A stretch of DNA of 64,000 nucleotides from Herbaspirillum aquaticum (GTDB taxonomy: Bacteria > Pseudomonadota > Gammaproteobacteria > Burkholderiales > Burkholderiaceae_D), in contig NZ_NJGV01000011.1 in the NCBI RefSeq assembly GCF_002213425.1, positions 149,930-213,929 on the forward strand. Reading direction: 5' to 3'. Below, in pieces: positions 9,662 through 20,023 of the stretch. The notes under the pieces were generated by a model. It was not told the DNA's origin, searched no databases, and saw only the letters and a program-made list of their open reading frames with translations. Position 1 is the first letter of the stretch. Every line of letters begins with the position of its first letter. Both the position numbers and the translations under genes were made by a program.

Positions 9662-10783
9662 ATGTCCGATCTTGCTACTTTTGCCAAATTGGCGCGCTCA
9701 AACGCGCAACTTCCAGTCCACGTCTACTTTGACGAACCGCTTCATCAGCGGGAACTGAAACAACTCTTCCAGCAGGGACCTCGTTACGTCGGCCATGAGC
9801 TGATGGTGCCCGAAGCCGGCGACTATTCCACCCTGCCGTGGGAAAAAGAAGGCCGCATGCTGGTGCGCAATGCGCAGGGTATTGAACTGCTGTCCAACGT
9901 ATGCCGCCACCGCCAGGCCAAGATGCTCGACGGCCGCGGCAACGCCAGCAACATCGTCTGTCCCCTGCATCGCTGGACCTATGATCTGAAGGGCGAGTTG
10001 ATCGGCGCGCCGCATTTCGGCGAGACGCCGTGCATGAACCTGTCCAAGACCCCGCTGCAAAGCTGGAACGGACTGCTGTTCGAGAACAACGGCGTCAACA
10101 TCGCCGACAAGCTCAAGAACCTGGGCGTAACGCGCGACCTGGATTTCTCCGGCTACCTGTACGACCACACCGAAGTGCACGAGTGCGACTACAACTGGAA
10201 GACCTTCATCGAGGTCTACCTGGAGGATTACCACGTCGAGCCCTTCCATCCCGGTCTCGGCAACTTCGTCAGTTGCTCCGACCTGAAGTGGGAATTCGGC
10301 CGCGACTACAGCGTGCAGACCGTGGGCGTGAACCACGGCCTGATCAAGTCCGGCTCGCCGACCTATGCCAAGTGGCAGGAAAAGCTGCTGCAGTTCTCCA
10401 ACGGCAAGCCGCCCAAGTATGGCGCCATCTGGCTCACGCTCTACCCCAACATCATGGTGGAGTGGTACCCGCACGTACTGGTGGTGTCCACGCTTTGGCC
10501 GACCGGTCCGCAGAAGACCACCAACGTGGTGGAGTTCTACTATCCGGAAGAAATCGCCCTGTTCGAACGCGAACTGGTCGAGGCCGAACGCGCCGCCTAC
10601 ATGGAGACCTGCGTCGAGGATGACGAGATCGCCCTGCGCATGGATGCCGGCCGTCGTATACTGATGGATCGCGGCACCAGCGAAGTCGGTCCCTACCAGT
10701 CGCCCATGGAAGACGGCATGCAGCACTTCCACGAGTGGTATCGCCAGCAGCTGGACGTGCCGCAAGGAACCAGCACACCATAA
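9662..10783 (+). CDS. Rieske [2Fe-2S] aromatic ring-hydroxylating oxygenase, alpha-subunit type
   Basis: This 373-residue protein has an N-terminal Rieske domain, with CRH near residue 81 and CPLH near 101 as the two Cys-His cluster ligand pairs. The C-terminal catalytic domain has EDYHVEPFHPG, where the histidines and a downstream acidic residue would bind mononuclear iron. The start at 9662 follows GGGGGCGGA; codons further upstream in frame are not likely to be translated. No reductase, ferredoxin or beta subunit is adjacent, so the electron donor is elsewhere and the substrate cannot be named. Confidence 0.85.
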   Translation: MSDLATFAKLARSNAQLPVHVYFDEPLHQRELKQLFQQGPRYVGHELMVPEAGDYSTLPWEKEGRMLVRNAQGIELLSNVCRHRQAKMLDGRGNASNIVCPLHRWTYDLKGELIGAPHFGETPCMNLSKTPLQSWNGLLFENNGVNIADKLKNLGVTRDLDFSGYLYDHTEVHECDYNWKTFIEVYLEDYHVEPFHPGLGNFVSCSDLKWEFGRDYSVQTVGVNHGLIKSGSPTYAKWQEKLLQFSNGKPPKYGAIWLTLYPNIMVEWYPHVLVVSTLWPTGPQKTTNVVEFYYPEEIALFERELVEAERAAYMETCVEDDEIALRMDAGRRILMDRGTSEVGPYQSPMEDGMQHFHEWYRQQLDVPQGTSTP

Positions 10784-10910
10784 CCAGGCCAACAGGCCGC
10801 GCAGGGGGAAAGCAGATGCAGGCAACGCGGCAAGCTCACGACGGACGTAGTCTGCGCCGTCATTGTCGCCCGCCCTCCGGCGTCCGCTCCTCCCGCTCCC
10901 GCTGCACGAC

Positions 10911-10947
10911 GGCAGCCCCGGTTCACGCCGGGGCTGCCGTTTTCTTT
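10911..10947 (+). terminator. Rho-independent terminator after the Rieske oxygenase
   Basis: The arms GGCAGCCCCGG (10911-10921) and CCGGGGCTGCC (10928-10938) are followed by GTTTTCTTT. Confidence 0.88.
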
Positions 10948-11004
10948 GGTGCGCGCCACGCGTGCGCCTTGCCCATTCTCCCCTCACCCTACTGAACCGC
11001 CGCC

Positions 11005-11922
11005 ATGCAATCGCTCTGGATGCTCGTCGCCTCATTCCTCTTTGCCGTCATGGGCGTGTGCGTCAAGCTCGCCAGCCAGTACTACACGACCTCCGAGATC
11101 GTGCTCTGCCGTGGCGTGATCGGCGTGCTCTTCATCCTCTGCCTGATCCGCCTGCGCGGGGGCACGCTGCGCACGCCGTTCCCGCGTGACCACCTCATCC
11201 GTGGCGGCGTGGGCGTGGTCTCGCTGTGGATGTGGTTCTATTCCTTCAGCCTGCTGCCGATTGCCACGGCCACGACGCTGAACTACATGTCCTCGATCTG
11301 GATCGCGGTGATGCTGTTCGTGGCCGGCTGGTGGCAGGGCCACAAGAAATTCGAATGGGGCCTGGCCGGTACGGTGGCACTGAGCTTCCTCGGGGTGGCG
11401 CTGCTGATGCGACCATCGCTCAATGCCGAGCAGCTGCTGGGAGGCGCCATCTCGCTGGCCTCGGGCGTGCTCTCGGCACTGGTCTACCTGCAGGTGCGCA
11501 AGCTGGGGCTCTTGGGGGAACCGGAGTACCGCGTGGTGTTCTACTTTTCTGCCACGGGCGTCTTGGCCGGCCTGGTCGGCAGCGTGGTGACGGGCCGCGT
11601 GCCGCTGTGGCACAGCCACTCCTGGATCGGTGCGCTGCTGGTGCTCATGATAGGCTTGACGGCCACCACCGCGCAGATCGCCATGACGCGCGCCTACCGG
11701 CTCGGCAATACGCTGGTGACCGCCAACCTGCAATACACGGGCATCGTCTTTTCCAGCCTCTTCGGGGTGCTGATCTGGGATGATGCGCCGGGCTGGATAG
11801 GCTGGCTGGGCATGGCGATCATCCTGGCCAGTGGCATGCTGGCGACCTATCGCAACCAGCGCAAGAGCCAGGCCGTGGCCAAGAACGTACCCAAGGTGGA
11901 CCCGATCGCCACCGAAGTCTGA
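11005..11922 (+). CDS. EamA/DMT-family permease
   Basis: This 305-residue protein has about ten hydrophobic segments arranged as two EamA repeats, beginning MQSLWMLVASFLFAVMGVCV. This is the drug/metabolite transporter superfamily of inner-membrane exporters. The second repeat contains VLMIGLTATTAQIAMTRAYRLG, typical of the family. It lies 65 bp upstream of sseA on the same strand and may share its transcript. The substrate is not predictable. Confidence 0.88.
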   Translation: MQSLWMLVASFLFAVMGVCVKLASQYYTTSEIVLCRGVIGVLFILCLIRLRGGTLRTPFPRDHLIRGGVGVVSLWMWFYSFSLLPIATATTLNYMSSIWIAVMLFVAGWWQGHKKFEWGLAGTVALSFLGVALLMRPSLNAEQLLGGAISLASGVLSALVYLQVRKLGLLGEPEYRVVFYFSATGVLAGLVGSVVTGRVPLWHSHSWIGALLVLMIGLTATTAQIAMTRAYRLGNTLVTANLQYTGIVFSSLFGVLIWDDAPGWIGWLGMAIILASGMLATYRNQRKSQAVAKNVPKVDPIATEV

Positions 11923-11987
11923 ATCCATGAACCCCGAATCCCTGAATCCTGCCCGCTTGCAGGGCTTATGAACAAAAGGAGAGCCGC

Positions 11988-12845
11988 ATGACCTACCAGA
12001 CCCTCATCAGCGCCAGCGAATTGAAATCGCGCGCGCAGTATCTGAACATTGTGGTCGTGGACTGCCGTCACGACCTGACCAACCCGGCCTACGGCCGTGA
12101 AGCCTATGCCGCCGGCCATCTGCCCCAGGCACGCTTCGCCCATCTCGATGAGCTGCTCTCCGGCGCCAAGACCGATGCCGCCGGCCGCTTCCATGGCCGT
12201 CATCCGCTGCCGGACCGCCAGCAATTCGTGCAAGCCATGCGCGACCTGGGCATCAACAATGACACGCAAGTGGTGGCCTACGACGCGCATGGCGGCATGT
12301 ATGCCGCGCGCCTGTGGTGGCTGCTGCGCTGGATCGGCCACAGCGACGTGGCCGTGCTCGATGGCGGCATGGCCGCATGGCAGGCGCTGGGTGAGACGCT
12401 GACCAGCGAGGTGCCGGAGGCGGCTGTACCGGGCAACATCCAGGATCTGTCCTCGCTGGTCAAGACCGTGGATGCACAGGCATTGCTGGACAATCTCAAG
12501 AGCCAAACCCTGCAAGTGGTCGATGCACGCGCACCGGATCGTTTCCGTGGCGAGAACGAAACCATCGATGCGGTGGGCGGACATATCCCGGGCGCGAAGA
12601 ACCGCTTCTTCAAGGACAACCTGCAGGCCGATGGCCACTTCAAGAGCGCCACGCAATTGCGCGAGGAATGGCTGTCGGTGGTGGGCGATCCGCAGGCTGC
12701 GGTCATGCAGTGCGGCTCGGGCGTCACGGCCTGCCACAACCTGCTGGCGCTGGAAGTGGCCGGCTTGCCGGGCGCGCATCTTTATCCGGGTTCGTGGAGC
12801 GAGTGGAGTTCCGATCCGCAACGCCCGGTGGCCACGGGCAACTGA
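11988..12845 (+). CDS. sseA: 3-Mercaptopyruvate/thiosulfate sulfurtransferase
   Basis: This 285-residue protein has two tandem rhodanese domains. The first is inactive-like (VVVDCRHDL...AGHLPQARFAHLD). The second is catalytic, with the active-site loop QCGSGVTACHN near residue 243. CGSGVTA is the loop typical of mercaptopyruvate sulfurtransferases (SseA/TUM1), distinct from the CRKGVTA of classical rhodanese. It transfers sulfur to cyanide or thiol acceptors. An AAAAGGAGAG ribosome-binding site precedes the ATG. It converges on a LysR gene 25 bp away. Confidence 0.9.
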   Translation: MTYQTLISASELKSRAQYLNIVVVDCRHDLTNPAYGREAYAAGHLPQARFAHLDELLSGAKTDAAGRFHGRHPLPDRQQFVQAMRDLGINNDTQVVAYDAHGGMYAARLWWLLRWIGHSDVAVLDGGMAAWQALGETLTSEVPEAAVPGNIQDLSSLVKTVDAQALLDNLKSQTLQVVDARAPDRFRGENETIDAVGGHIPGAKNRFFKDNLQADGHFKSATQLREEWLSVVGDPQAAVMQCGSGVTACHNLLALEVAGLPGAHLYPGSWSEWSSDPQRPVATGN

Positions 12846-12870
12846 TCCTGGCACCGGTGCGTGCGGCACC

Positions 12871-13812
12871 CTACGACAAGTCGGGTGCCACGCTCCCTGC
12901 CATTGCCGTGACCCCCGCCTCGTGCAGGCGGGCCACGAACGTCTCCACGAACTGCTGCACCATGGCCGGCGCATCGCGTCGGCGCAGCAGGGCCACTTCC
13001 GAATGGAAATCGGCATCCTTGAGCGCGGGAAAACTGACGCCGGCCGACAGTGAAATACTGGCCATGCTCTGCGGTACGACGGCGATGCCGAAACCTGCAT
13101 TGACCAGGCTCAGCAAGGAATTCTTGCGCGAGGTAGCGCGCGCCACGCGCGGATAGAAACCGTGCGCAATGCAGCGCTCGGCCACCAGGTAACTCAAGCC
13201 GCCGCGATCGCGGTGCGGCACCGTCACGAAGAAATCATCCCGCAATTCCGCAATCTCCACTTCGCTGCGGCCAGCCAGCCTGTGCGTGGCCGGTACGGCC
13301 GCCACCAGGCGCTCGCGGTAGAGCACGGTGCTCTCCAGATTCGGGTGCGCACGCAGGATGGGCAGCCGCGCCAGGCCGATATCGGCGCTGCCTTCGACGA
13401 TCTCGCGGGCCTGGTATTCGGAAGGAGCCTGCGAGATTTCCAGCGAGATGCCGGGGAAATCCTTCAACGCTGCATTGAGGGTCGGACCCAGCGGTGCCGA
13501 CAGTGGCACCGAGCTGGAGTGCAGCAGGCGCAAGGCCCCGTGCTCGCCCTTGCCGATGGTGCGTGCCTGCGCCACCGCGCGGTCCAGGTCGAGCAGGATG
13601 CGGCGGCTGCGTTCATAGAAATCCTGGCCCGCCTGGGTCAGTTCGAACGCCTTGGCCTCGCGCTTGATGAGCACCACATCCAGGTCCGCTTCCAGCTCCT
13701 TGACCTGGCGGCTCAGCGCTGACTGCGCGATGAAGAGGCGCTCGGAGGCGCGGGTGTAGCCGCGTGCCTCGACGATCTCGACGAAGTAGCGCAACTGCCG
13801 GATGGAAATCAT
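12871..13812 (-). CDS. LysR-family regulator, CynR/NAC-like
   Basis: This 313-residue protein has the N-terminal helix-turn-helix MISIRQLRYFVEIVEARGYT and LFIAQSALSRQVKELEADL, plus a LysR substrate-binding domain. The ATG at 13812 follows GGGGAG, so it is preferred over a start at 13845. The subgroup often controls nitrogen or aromatic genes. No divergent structural gene is present; the nearest neighbour beyond its promoter is a convergent ZIP transporter gene. Confidence 0.85.
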   Translation of the reverse strand: MISIRQLRYFVEIVEARGYTRASERLFIAQSALSRQVKELEADLDVVLIKREAKAFELTQAGQDFYERSRRILLDLDRAVAQARTIGKGEHGALRLLHSSSVPLSAPLGPTLNAALKDFPGISLEISQAPSEYQAREIVEGSADIGLARLPILRAHPNLESTVLYRERLVAAVPATHRLAGRSEVEIAELRDDFFVTVPHRDRGGLSYLVAERCIAHGFYPRVARATSRKNSLLSLVNAGFGIAVVPQSMASISLSAGVSFPALKDADFHSEVALLRRRDAPAMVQQFVETFVARLHEAGVTAMAGSVAPDLS

Positions 13813-14065
13813 GCTGTTCTCCCCTGCCCGGTTCTGGCGGCGCATCCATCTCGTTTCGAGATGGCGGGCCGGCTGATTTGATATTGGCGTACCGCGCGCG
13901 GCACCCCTACAGTGAAGCCATCCGCAACCCCGCCTGCGGCGATGAAAGGATGGATCGTGCTCCAGGATCTCTTGTTGTTCCTCGGCCTGCTGGGCCTGGT
14001 CTGCAGCGTGGGCATGCGCTGGATATTGCGCCGCCAGCGCCCCACGCCTGAGCGGCCCGATCCCC

Positions 14066-14800
14066 TCAGTGAGCGTGCGCCTGATGCGTCAGTGCCAGCA
14101 CGATCAGCACGCCCGCTGCAATCAGGATCACCTGCGGGATCGTCTCGCGCAGGGTGGCGCGGCGCTGCATCTGCGGCATCAAATCGGAAACGGCGATGTA
14201 GATGAAGCCCGAGGAGGCAAACACCAGCACGAAGGGAATCCATTCCATGCCACGCTCCAGCATGAAGTAGCCCAGCACGCCGCCGGCCACCGCCATCAGG
14301 CTGCAGATGAGGTTGTAGACGTAGGCGCGGGTGCGCGAGAAACCGGCATTGAGCAGCACGATGAAGTCGCCAATCTCCTGGGGGATCTCATGCGCGATGA
14401 TGGCAAGCCCGGTGACCAGGCCCAGGTGCGGGTCGGCCAGGAAGGCCGCTGCAATCAGGATGCCATCGGTGAAATTGTGCAGGCCGTCGCCGACCAGGAT
14501 CATCCAGCCGGCCTTGCCGGCTTCTTTCTTGTCGTGCCCGTGGTGATGGCCGTGGCCATCGTCTTCGTGATGGTGTGAATGCCGCAGGATGGCCGTCTTC
14601 TCCAAAAGGAAGAACACCAGCAGGCCGCCCAGCAGCACCGCGAAGAGCGTGTGCGGTTCAGCCCCGGATTCAAAGGCTTCCGGCAGCGCATGCAGCAGCG
14701 AGGTCGACAGCATGATGCCCACCGACAGGCTGACCATGCGCTCGACCACCTTCGACAGCAGTGCGAAGGAGAACACCGCCGCAGCGGTAATGCTGACCAC
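14066..14800 (-). CDS. ZIP-family divalent metal transporter, start uncertain
   Basis: This protein of at least 244 residues has eight-helix ZIP topology, with a histidine-rich cytoplasmic loop (HSHHHEDDGHGHHHGHD) near residue 75. The metal-binding signatures are GDGLHNFTDGILIAAAF in TM4 and AIIAHEIPQEIGDF in TM5. It would import Zn, Fe or Mn. The listed start is GTG at 14800, but this cuts the first transmembrane helix. The frame continues upstream without ATG, GTG or TTG to an ATC codon at 14848 preceded by CGAGG at good spacing, which would give 260 residues. Confidence 0.85.
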   Translation of the reverse strand: MVSITAAAVFSFALLSKVVERMVSLSVGIMLSTSLLHALPEAFESGAEPHTLFAVLLGGLLVFFLLEKTAILRHSHHHEDDGHGHHHGHDKKEAGKAGWMILVGDGLHNFTDGILIAAAFLADPHLGLVTGLAIIAHEIPQEIGDFIVLLNAGFSRTRAYVYNLICSLMAVAGGVLGYFMLERGMEWIPFVLVFASSGFIYIAVSDLMPQMQRRATLRETIPQVILIAAGVLIVLALTHQAHAH

Positions 14801-14904
14801 GCCAGCCAGGGTGGTGGCCAGCAGGATGGAGACGAGTGTGGAGTCGATGACGGACCTCGGGCGAAAGACGATGCAGGGGCAACAGCAGGCGCACCCAAAG
14901 CCCG

Positions 14905-17082
14905 TTATTGTACGCCCGCCGCCCTGCCGCTGCCATCTACGCGGCGCGAGCCAGCCAGCAGCAGTGGATTGATGATGAGCACGATCTGCCCATCCCCCAG
15001 CACGGTGGCGCCGACCATGCCGGCCAGCGTCGCCACCTGCGGCCCGACCGGCTTGACCACCACTTCGCGGTTGCCGCTGACGTGGTCGGCCATGATCACC
15101 ATCAGTTCATCGCCGTTCTTGATGAGCAAGGCAAAGGCCGTACCGGTTTCGCTCGAGCCTGGCAGCGGCACCGGCGGCGGCTCGTCCAGCAGCACGTGCA
15201 GCGGGTGCAGCCGCAGTTCGCGGCCATTGATTTCCAGTGCGCGCCGCGCCAGGGCCTGGCGCGCCTGCTCGCTGCGCAGCTGGATGACGCTGTCGATGAG
15301 AGTGGAAGGAATGGCGTACTGCTGCTGCCCGTGATGCAGCAGGCAGACCTGCTGCACCGCCAGGGACAGCGGCAGGTAGAGCGTGAAGAGCACGCCCTGC
15401 CCGGGCTGCGAGTGCACCGTCATGCGCCCGCCCAGTGCGGCCACTTCGGCACGCACCACATCCATGCCGATGCCGCGTCCGGCCAGGGCAGAGACTTGCG
15501 ATTGCGTACTGAAACCGGGTTCGAAGATCAGCTCGGCCAGGCGCGCCTGGCTCCAGTGCTCCACACCCGCCACGCCGCGCTGCATCGCCTTGTGGCCGAT
15601 GGCGGCCAGGTCCAGCCCGCGGCCATCGTCGCTGACGCGGATGACCGCTTCATTGCCCTCGTGCCCCGCCTGGATGCGCAGGCGGCCACTGCCCGGCTTG
15701 CCGGCCGCGCGCCGCACCGCTGCATCCTCGATGCCATGCACGGCGGCATTGCGCAGCAGGTGTTCCAGCGGTCCCATCAGGCGTTCGAGGATGGCGCGGT
15801 CGATCTGCAGCCGGCAGTCCGACAGGTCCAGAGCCAGCGGCTTGCCGGTCTCGGCCGCGACCTGGCGTACCAGGTGCTGCATGCGCGGCTCCATGCTGTT
15901 GAACTTGACCATGCGCGCATGCATCAGCTCCTGCTGCAGCTCGCGCGTGGTACGCCCCTGCAGGCGCAGCCCTTCGCGGGTTTTCAGCACCCGTTGCAGC
16001 AGCCGCTTCTGGCGCGCCACGGCAGCGCCCAGGGCGGCTTCCATGGCTTTGGCCAGTTCCGTCAGGGCGGTGCCGGCCTCGTGGGGTACCGGTCGGTCGC
16101 CATGCTCCCAGTTGCGCTGCCACTGCTGCAGCTGCAGGGCCAGCGCGTCCAGTTCTTCACCCAGCTCACGGGCGTCGCCCTGCATGGCGCCGATTTCGTT
16201 ATCCAGCTGGGCACGGCTGATGGAAACTTCACCGACCTGGTTCAGCAGCTTGTCCAGCACGGTGGTGCGGATGCGCACCAGGGGCGCGCTCAGCCGCCCT
16301 TCCACCGCCGTCACGCCAGGCGCAGGCTTGGCGGGCGCCGCAAGCGGCAAGGCCGACATGCCCTGCTCCAGGGTACTGAAGTGTTCCACCGCCTGGTCAT
16401 ACAGGGCCAGCAGCGCGGCCACGGAATGCGGTGCCGGGCTGCCGTCGGCCAGGCGCTGCAGGGCGCCTTCCATGTCGTGCAGGCAGCGGCTCAGGTGCAG
16501 CGCACCGACCATGCGGGCGCTGCCCTTGAGCGTATGCAGGGGCCGCGCCAGCTCGGCCAGCAGACCGGTATCGAGCGCCGCGGGATGCTCGCTCTCGGGT
16601 AGCACCAGCAAGGTCTCGCCGATGCTGGCGATGAGTTCCTGCGCCTCTTCCAGGAAGACCGGCAGCAGCACCGGATCGATCAGCTCGGGAGGGACGGCGG
16701 GCGCGGGCGGTGTCAGGGGCGCTTCCAGCTGTGCCGCCAGGGCCTGGATGCCGGCGTCGAGCAAACCGCGTGTACGCGCCTGTGCGGCAATATCGCTGCC
16801 CTGGTTCTGTACGGAGGCCAGCAAGGCCGAGGCCGATTCGGCAAAGGCCGTGGCCCCGCTGCTGCCGGCGTAATCTCGCAGGGCCGCCAGGGCGCGCAGC
16901 ACCAGTGCAGGCAGGCCACAGCTGACTCCCTCCTGGCCCAGGCGCGCAAACCAGGCTGCACTTTGCTGGCGCACGATGGCCAGCAGCGGGCGCAAGGTCT
17001 GGCGCAGGCGCTCGTCATCGCCGGCGGTGCGAGCCGTGCCGTCAATGAAATGCCCTGGAGCGCGCTCGGTGCTGGTAGTCAT
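14905..17082 (-). CDS. CheA-type chemotaxis histidine kinase of a pilus (Pil-Chp-like) system
   Basis: This 725-residue hybrid kinase has one clear HPt domain, FLEEAQELIASIGETL with the phosphorylatable His in LHTLKGSARMVG near residue 182. Next come a P3 dimerisation region and the ATPase motifs HLLRNAAVHGIED (N box), VSDDGRGLDL and GRGIGMDVVRAEVAALGG. A CheW-like C-terminus begins near LAVQQVCLLHHGQQQYAIPS. It is much shorter than Pseudomonas ChpA, with a single HPt and no receiver domain. The ATG at 17082 lies 11 bp after the pilJ stop. No response regulator is encoded nearby. Confidence 0.88.
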   Translation of the reverse strand: MTTSTERAPGHFIDGTARTAGDDERLRQTLRPLLAIVRQQSAAWFARLGQEGVSCGLPALVLRALAALRDYAGSSGATAFAESASALLASVQNQGSDIAAQARTRGLLDAGIQALAAQLEAPLTPPAPAVPPELIDPVLLPVFLEEAQELIASIGETLLVLPESEHPAALDTGLLAELARPLHTLKGSARMVGALHLSRCLHDMEGALQRLADGSPAPHSVAALLALYDQAVEHFSTLEQGMSALPLAAPAKPAPGVTAVEGRLSAPLVRIRTTVLDKLLNQVGEVSISRAQLDNEIGAMQGDARELGEELDALALQLQQWQRNWEHGDRPVPHEAGTALTELAKAMEAALGAAVARQKRLLQRVLKTREGLRLQGRTTRELQQELMHARMVKFNSMEPRMQHLVRQVAAETGKPLALDLSDCRLQIDRAILERLMGPLEHLLRNAAVHGIEDAAVRRAAGKPGSGRLRIQAGHEGNEAVIRVSDDGRGLDLAAIGHKAMQRGVAGVEHWSQARLAELIFEPGFSTQSQVSALAGRGIGMDVVRAEVAALGGRMTVHSQPGQGVLFTLYLPLSLAVQQVCLLHHGQQQYAIPSTLIDSVIQLRSEQARQALARRALEINGRELRLHPLHVLLDEPPPVPLPGSSETGTAFALLIKNGDELMVIMADHVSGNREVVVKPVGPQVATLAGMVGATVLGDGQIVLIINPLLLAGSRRVDGSGRAAGVQ

Positions 17083-17093
17083 GGGGGCCTGGC

Positions 17094-19310
17094 TCAGGAA
17101 ACCTTGACGCGGAAGCGCGAGACCGAGCTTTCCAGCTGGCGGGCGGCATCCCACAATTCCTCATAGAGCGTGGCGACCTGCTCGCGGCTTTGCTCGATGA
17201 TGTCGTTCTCGCTCAGGATGCCCTGGATCTGCTGGGCCACGCCATTGGCCGAGACCGCCTGCTCGCGGGTGGACACCGCCATGCCCTGGATCAGGTCGGC
17301 CAGGCGTTTGGAGACGCTGCGGATATCGGCCAGTGCGCTGCCGGCGGCGTCCGACAGCACGGCGCCATCGGTGACTCCGTTGGTGGATTTTTCCATGGCC
17401 ACCACCACGTCGCGGGTGTCGGCCTGGATCATGCGCACCAGCGCGCCGATTTCGCGGGTGGCGGCGCTGGAGCGCTCGGCCAGGTGCTGCACTTCCTCGG
17501 CCACCACCGAGAAGCCGCGCCCGGCCTCGCCCGCCGAGGCGGCCTGGATGGCAGCATTGAGGGCCAGCACATTGGTGCGTTCGGTGATGTCGGAAATCAG
17601 GTCGGTGATCTCGCCAATCATCTGCGAGGACGCCCCCAGCCGCTTGATGCGCTCGGAAGTTTCGCGGATCTGCTCGCCGATGCCATCCATGGCCTTGACC
17701 GCATCTTCCACCGCACGCGCGCCGCGTTCGGCCACCACCACGGCGTGACGGGCCACATCGGCGGACTCATCGGCCGAGACCGAAATACCGGTGATCTGGT
17801 TGGACATCTCCAGCATGGCCTGCGCGATGCGCTGGATGCGCCGGGCCTGCGCACGTGCAGCCGCGCCCAGCTCGGTGGTGGTCCCGCGCACGTGTTCGGA
17901 GCTCCAGGCCACCTTGGCGGCCATCTGCGTGACCTGCTCGACCAGCCCGCGCAAGGCTTCCACGGTGTAGTTGACGGAATCGGCAATGGCACCGGTGACA
18001 TCGTCCGAGACCGTGGTGTGGACCGTCAGGTCGCCATCGGCCACGCGCTGCAGCTCGGTCATCAGGCGTAGCACGGCGGCCTGGGTCAGGTGGTTGGCGC
18101 GCATGGCCTTTTCTTCTTCCTGCTGGGCCAGCTGGCGCTGCAGTTCGGCTTCCTGGCGTCGGGCTTCGGCGGCGGCGGCATTGTTGCGGCTGCTCTGCAA
18201 TTGCACCAGGGCGATGCCGATGGCGCTGAGCAGGGCCATCGCCATGGCGCACAGCATGGCCCAGAAAGTCCAGGAGCGCGCCTTCAGGGCGAGACGGTAG
18301 GCGTCTTCCAATTCGGTGAGATGGCGTTTCAAGGTTTCGTTTTCCATGAACACCAGTTGCTCGGAACGCTTGGCCGCGATGAAATTCTGCAGGTTGCCGA
18401 GGATGCCGGCGATCTGCGGCTGGTACTCACCGAAGACCCGCGTGAGTTCCTGCAGCTTGCTGCGCAGGTCGGCATCGGTGGCGGCGCGCAGGCGCAGCAT
18501 CTCGTTGCCTGCCAGCAGGCTCTTCAACAGGTCGCCAAAGGTGGTCAGGTCCTTGCCGAGCATGAAGGCGGTTTCCGCGTTGACGCCCTCGGATGTCAGG
18601 AACTCATTGGAGCTGCGCCCCAGGCGCAGGGTCAGCATCACCAGCTGGCTGGCGGCGGCCATCTCGCGCGTGGTCGGCCGGCCTTGCGACTGCAGCATGG
18701 CGATCTGCTCGCTCAGGTCCAGCATCACGGGCAGCAGCTGGTTGAGACGCTTCAAGGTGGCGCCGAAACCGGTCAACTCCTTTTCCATGCCGAGGATCGT
18801 CTCGGCAGCCAGGTCGGTGCGGCGCCACATGCGGGCCACATTCTCCAGCGCCGGCTTGAGCGCCGGATCGGGCAGGCCGATGTTCTGGCCTTGATACGGA
18901 CCACCGCTGCTCAGCAGCAGCAGGCCGCGATTGAATTCGAGCCGGCTTTGCGCCAGCTGCACGAAGGCCTGCGGATTGCCCTGGATGGCATTGGGCACGG
19001 CCTTGCCGATGCGCTGGGAATGCATCACCAGGTCCGAGGCCAGGTTGGTCTGCAGCGTAGCCAGCAGGTACAGCCGCGCACCCAGCCACATGAACAGGCA
19101 CAGGGCAGCCAGCGACAGCGCCAGCACGCCCAGCAGGACCCTCGTCTGGGTACGCAGTGAATAAGCTTGCAGCCATGGCAGGCGCAGGCCAGCAGTGCCC
19201 CGCCCGTCCACCCTGGCCGGATCGGCGCTGGTTGAGGTGGCGTTCCCGTTGCCGGACCCACGGGCGGCCGGGAGCTTCTTTTTCGACAGGTACGGCAAGG
19301 TCGGTTCCAT
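17094..19310 (-). CDS. pilJ: PilJ-like methyl-accepting chemotaxis protein
   Basis: This 738-residue transducer has two membrane spans, near residues 57-82 and 342-366. They enclose a periplasmic PilJ-type sensor domain, with a PilJ helix [18 protein letters not shown] near 106. A HAMP-like segment follows ([17 protein letters not shown]). The MCP signalling tip is [21 protein letters not shown]. This family signals to a CheA-type kinase controlling type IV pili. It follows pilI in the operon with a 128-bp gap. An AGGGA ribosome-binding site supports the start. Confidence 0.88.
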   Translation of the reverse strand: MEPTLPYLSKKKLPAARGSGNGNATSTSADPARVDGRGTAGLRLPWLQAYSLRTQTRVLLGVLALSLAALCLFMWLGARLYLLATLQTNLASDLVMHSQRIGKAVPNAIQGNPQAFVQLAQSRLEFNRGLLLLSSGGPYQGQNIGLPDPALKPALENVARMWRRTDLAAETILGMEKELTGFGATLKRLNQLLPVMLDLSEQIAMLQSQGRPTTREMAAASQLVMLTLRLGRSSNEFLTSEGVNAETAFMLGKDLTTFGDLLKSLLAGNEMLRLRAATDADLRSKLQELTRVFGEYQPQIAGILGNLQNFIAAKRSEQLVFMENETLKRHLTELEDAYRLALKARSWTFWAMLCAMAMALLSAIGIALVQLQSSRNNAAAAEARRQEAELQRQLAQQEEEKAMRANHLTQAAVLRLMTELQRVADGDLTVHTTVSDDVTGAIADSVNYTVEALRGLVEQVTQMAAKVAWSSEHVRGTTTELGAAARAQARRIQRIAQAMLEMSNQITGISVSADESADVARHAVVVAERGARAVEDAVKAMDGIGEQIRETSERIKRLGASSQMIGEITDLISDITERTNVLALNAAIQAASAGEAGRGFSVVAEEVQHLAERSSAATREIGALVRMIQADTRDVVVAMEKSTNGVTDGAVLSDAAGSALADIRSVSKRLADLIQGMAVSTREQAVSANGVAQQIQGILSENDIIEQSREQVATLYEELWDAARQLESSVSRFRVKVS

Positions 19311-19438
19311 GGCCGGCGTTCCTATTCCCTCTTTACAGATCTCGCAGATCTTCTGGATTTCTCAGGTTTTTCTGATTTACAGGCCTGGTGGTGCAATGGC
19401 TTGCAGAGCAGGCCTCGCCGCCGCTTGGGGCGCGGCAG

Positions 19439-20023
19439 CTAGCGGCCGATCTGCAGAAAACGGCTGTCCTGGCTCAGCAGCGACAGGTCAAGTTCATCCC
19501 ATTGCTGGTCACCGCTGTCTTTATAACGTCCGGCAAGGCCCGGCAAGGGAATTTCCGTATCGTAATTTTTCGATATTTGCGTCATTTCTGTGATGTCACG
19601 CAGTCCCAATACCCTTGACACCAGCAAACCGCATTGCGGTGCCAGGCCCTGGGCCAGCAGCAGGACGTGGCTGCTGCGTCCGATTTCCTGGGGAACGGCA
19701 CCGGCCAGGCCCATGAGGTCGGCCATGCCGATCAGGCTGCCCCGCAGGTTGAGCAGGCCGCGAAACCAGTCGCGGGTGGCGGGGACGGGGGTGATGGCAA
19801 GCCCGGAGAGCGGCACGATCTCGCCGGCTTGGGCCAGCGGGACCAGATAGCAGTGTTCGCCCATGGCCACCGCGAGGCGGCGCGAGCGCATGCTTTCGTT
19901 GTCGGAGGCGGCCATGCGCGCCAGCAGCGAGGCCTGGAACTGCTCCAGCCCCTCACGCTCCGGCACGCCGTGAAAGCTGCGCGCGGCCGGCGCGTTGATG
20001 ACGAAATCCTTGGTGTGTGGCAT
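19439..20023 (-). CDS. pilI: CheW-like coupling protein PilI
   Basis: This 194-residue CheW-domain protein links PilJ to the kinase. The conserved core reads LAVAMGEHCYLVPLAQAGEIVPL and FRGLLNLRGSLIGMADLMGL. The start MPHTKDFVINAP at 20023 is supported by GAGGG five to six bases upstream. Upstream in-frame methionines at 20035 and beyond are possible but have poorer sites. It is the first gene of pilI-pilJ-cheA. Confidence 0.85.
   Translation of the reverse strand: MPHTKDFVINAPAARSFHGVPEREGLEQFQASLLARMAASDNESMRSRRLAVAMGEHCYLVPLAQAGEIVPLSGLAITPVPATRDWFRGLLNLRGSLIGMADLMGLAGAVPQEIGRSSHVLLLAQGLAPQCGLLVSRVLGLRDITEMTQISKNYDTEIPLPGLAGRYKDSGDQQWDELDLSLLSQDSRFLQIGR

Noticed and set aside
13942..14205. 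A possible small membrane protein starting MKGWIVLQDLLLFLGLLG
   Set aside because: One helix and a plausible start, but the frame runs 140 bases into the ZIP gene on the opposite strand and its second half looks like shadow sequence.
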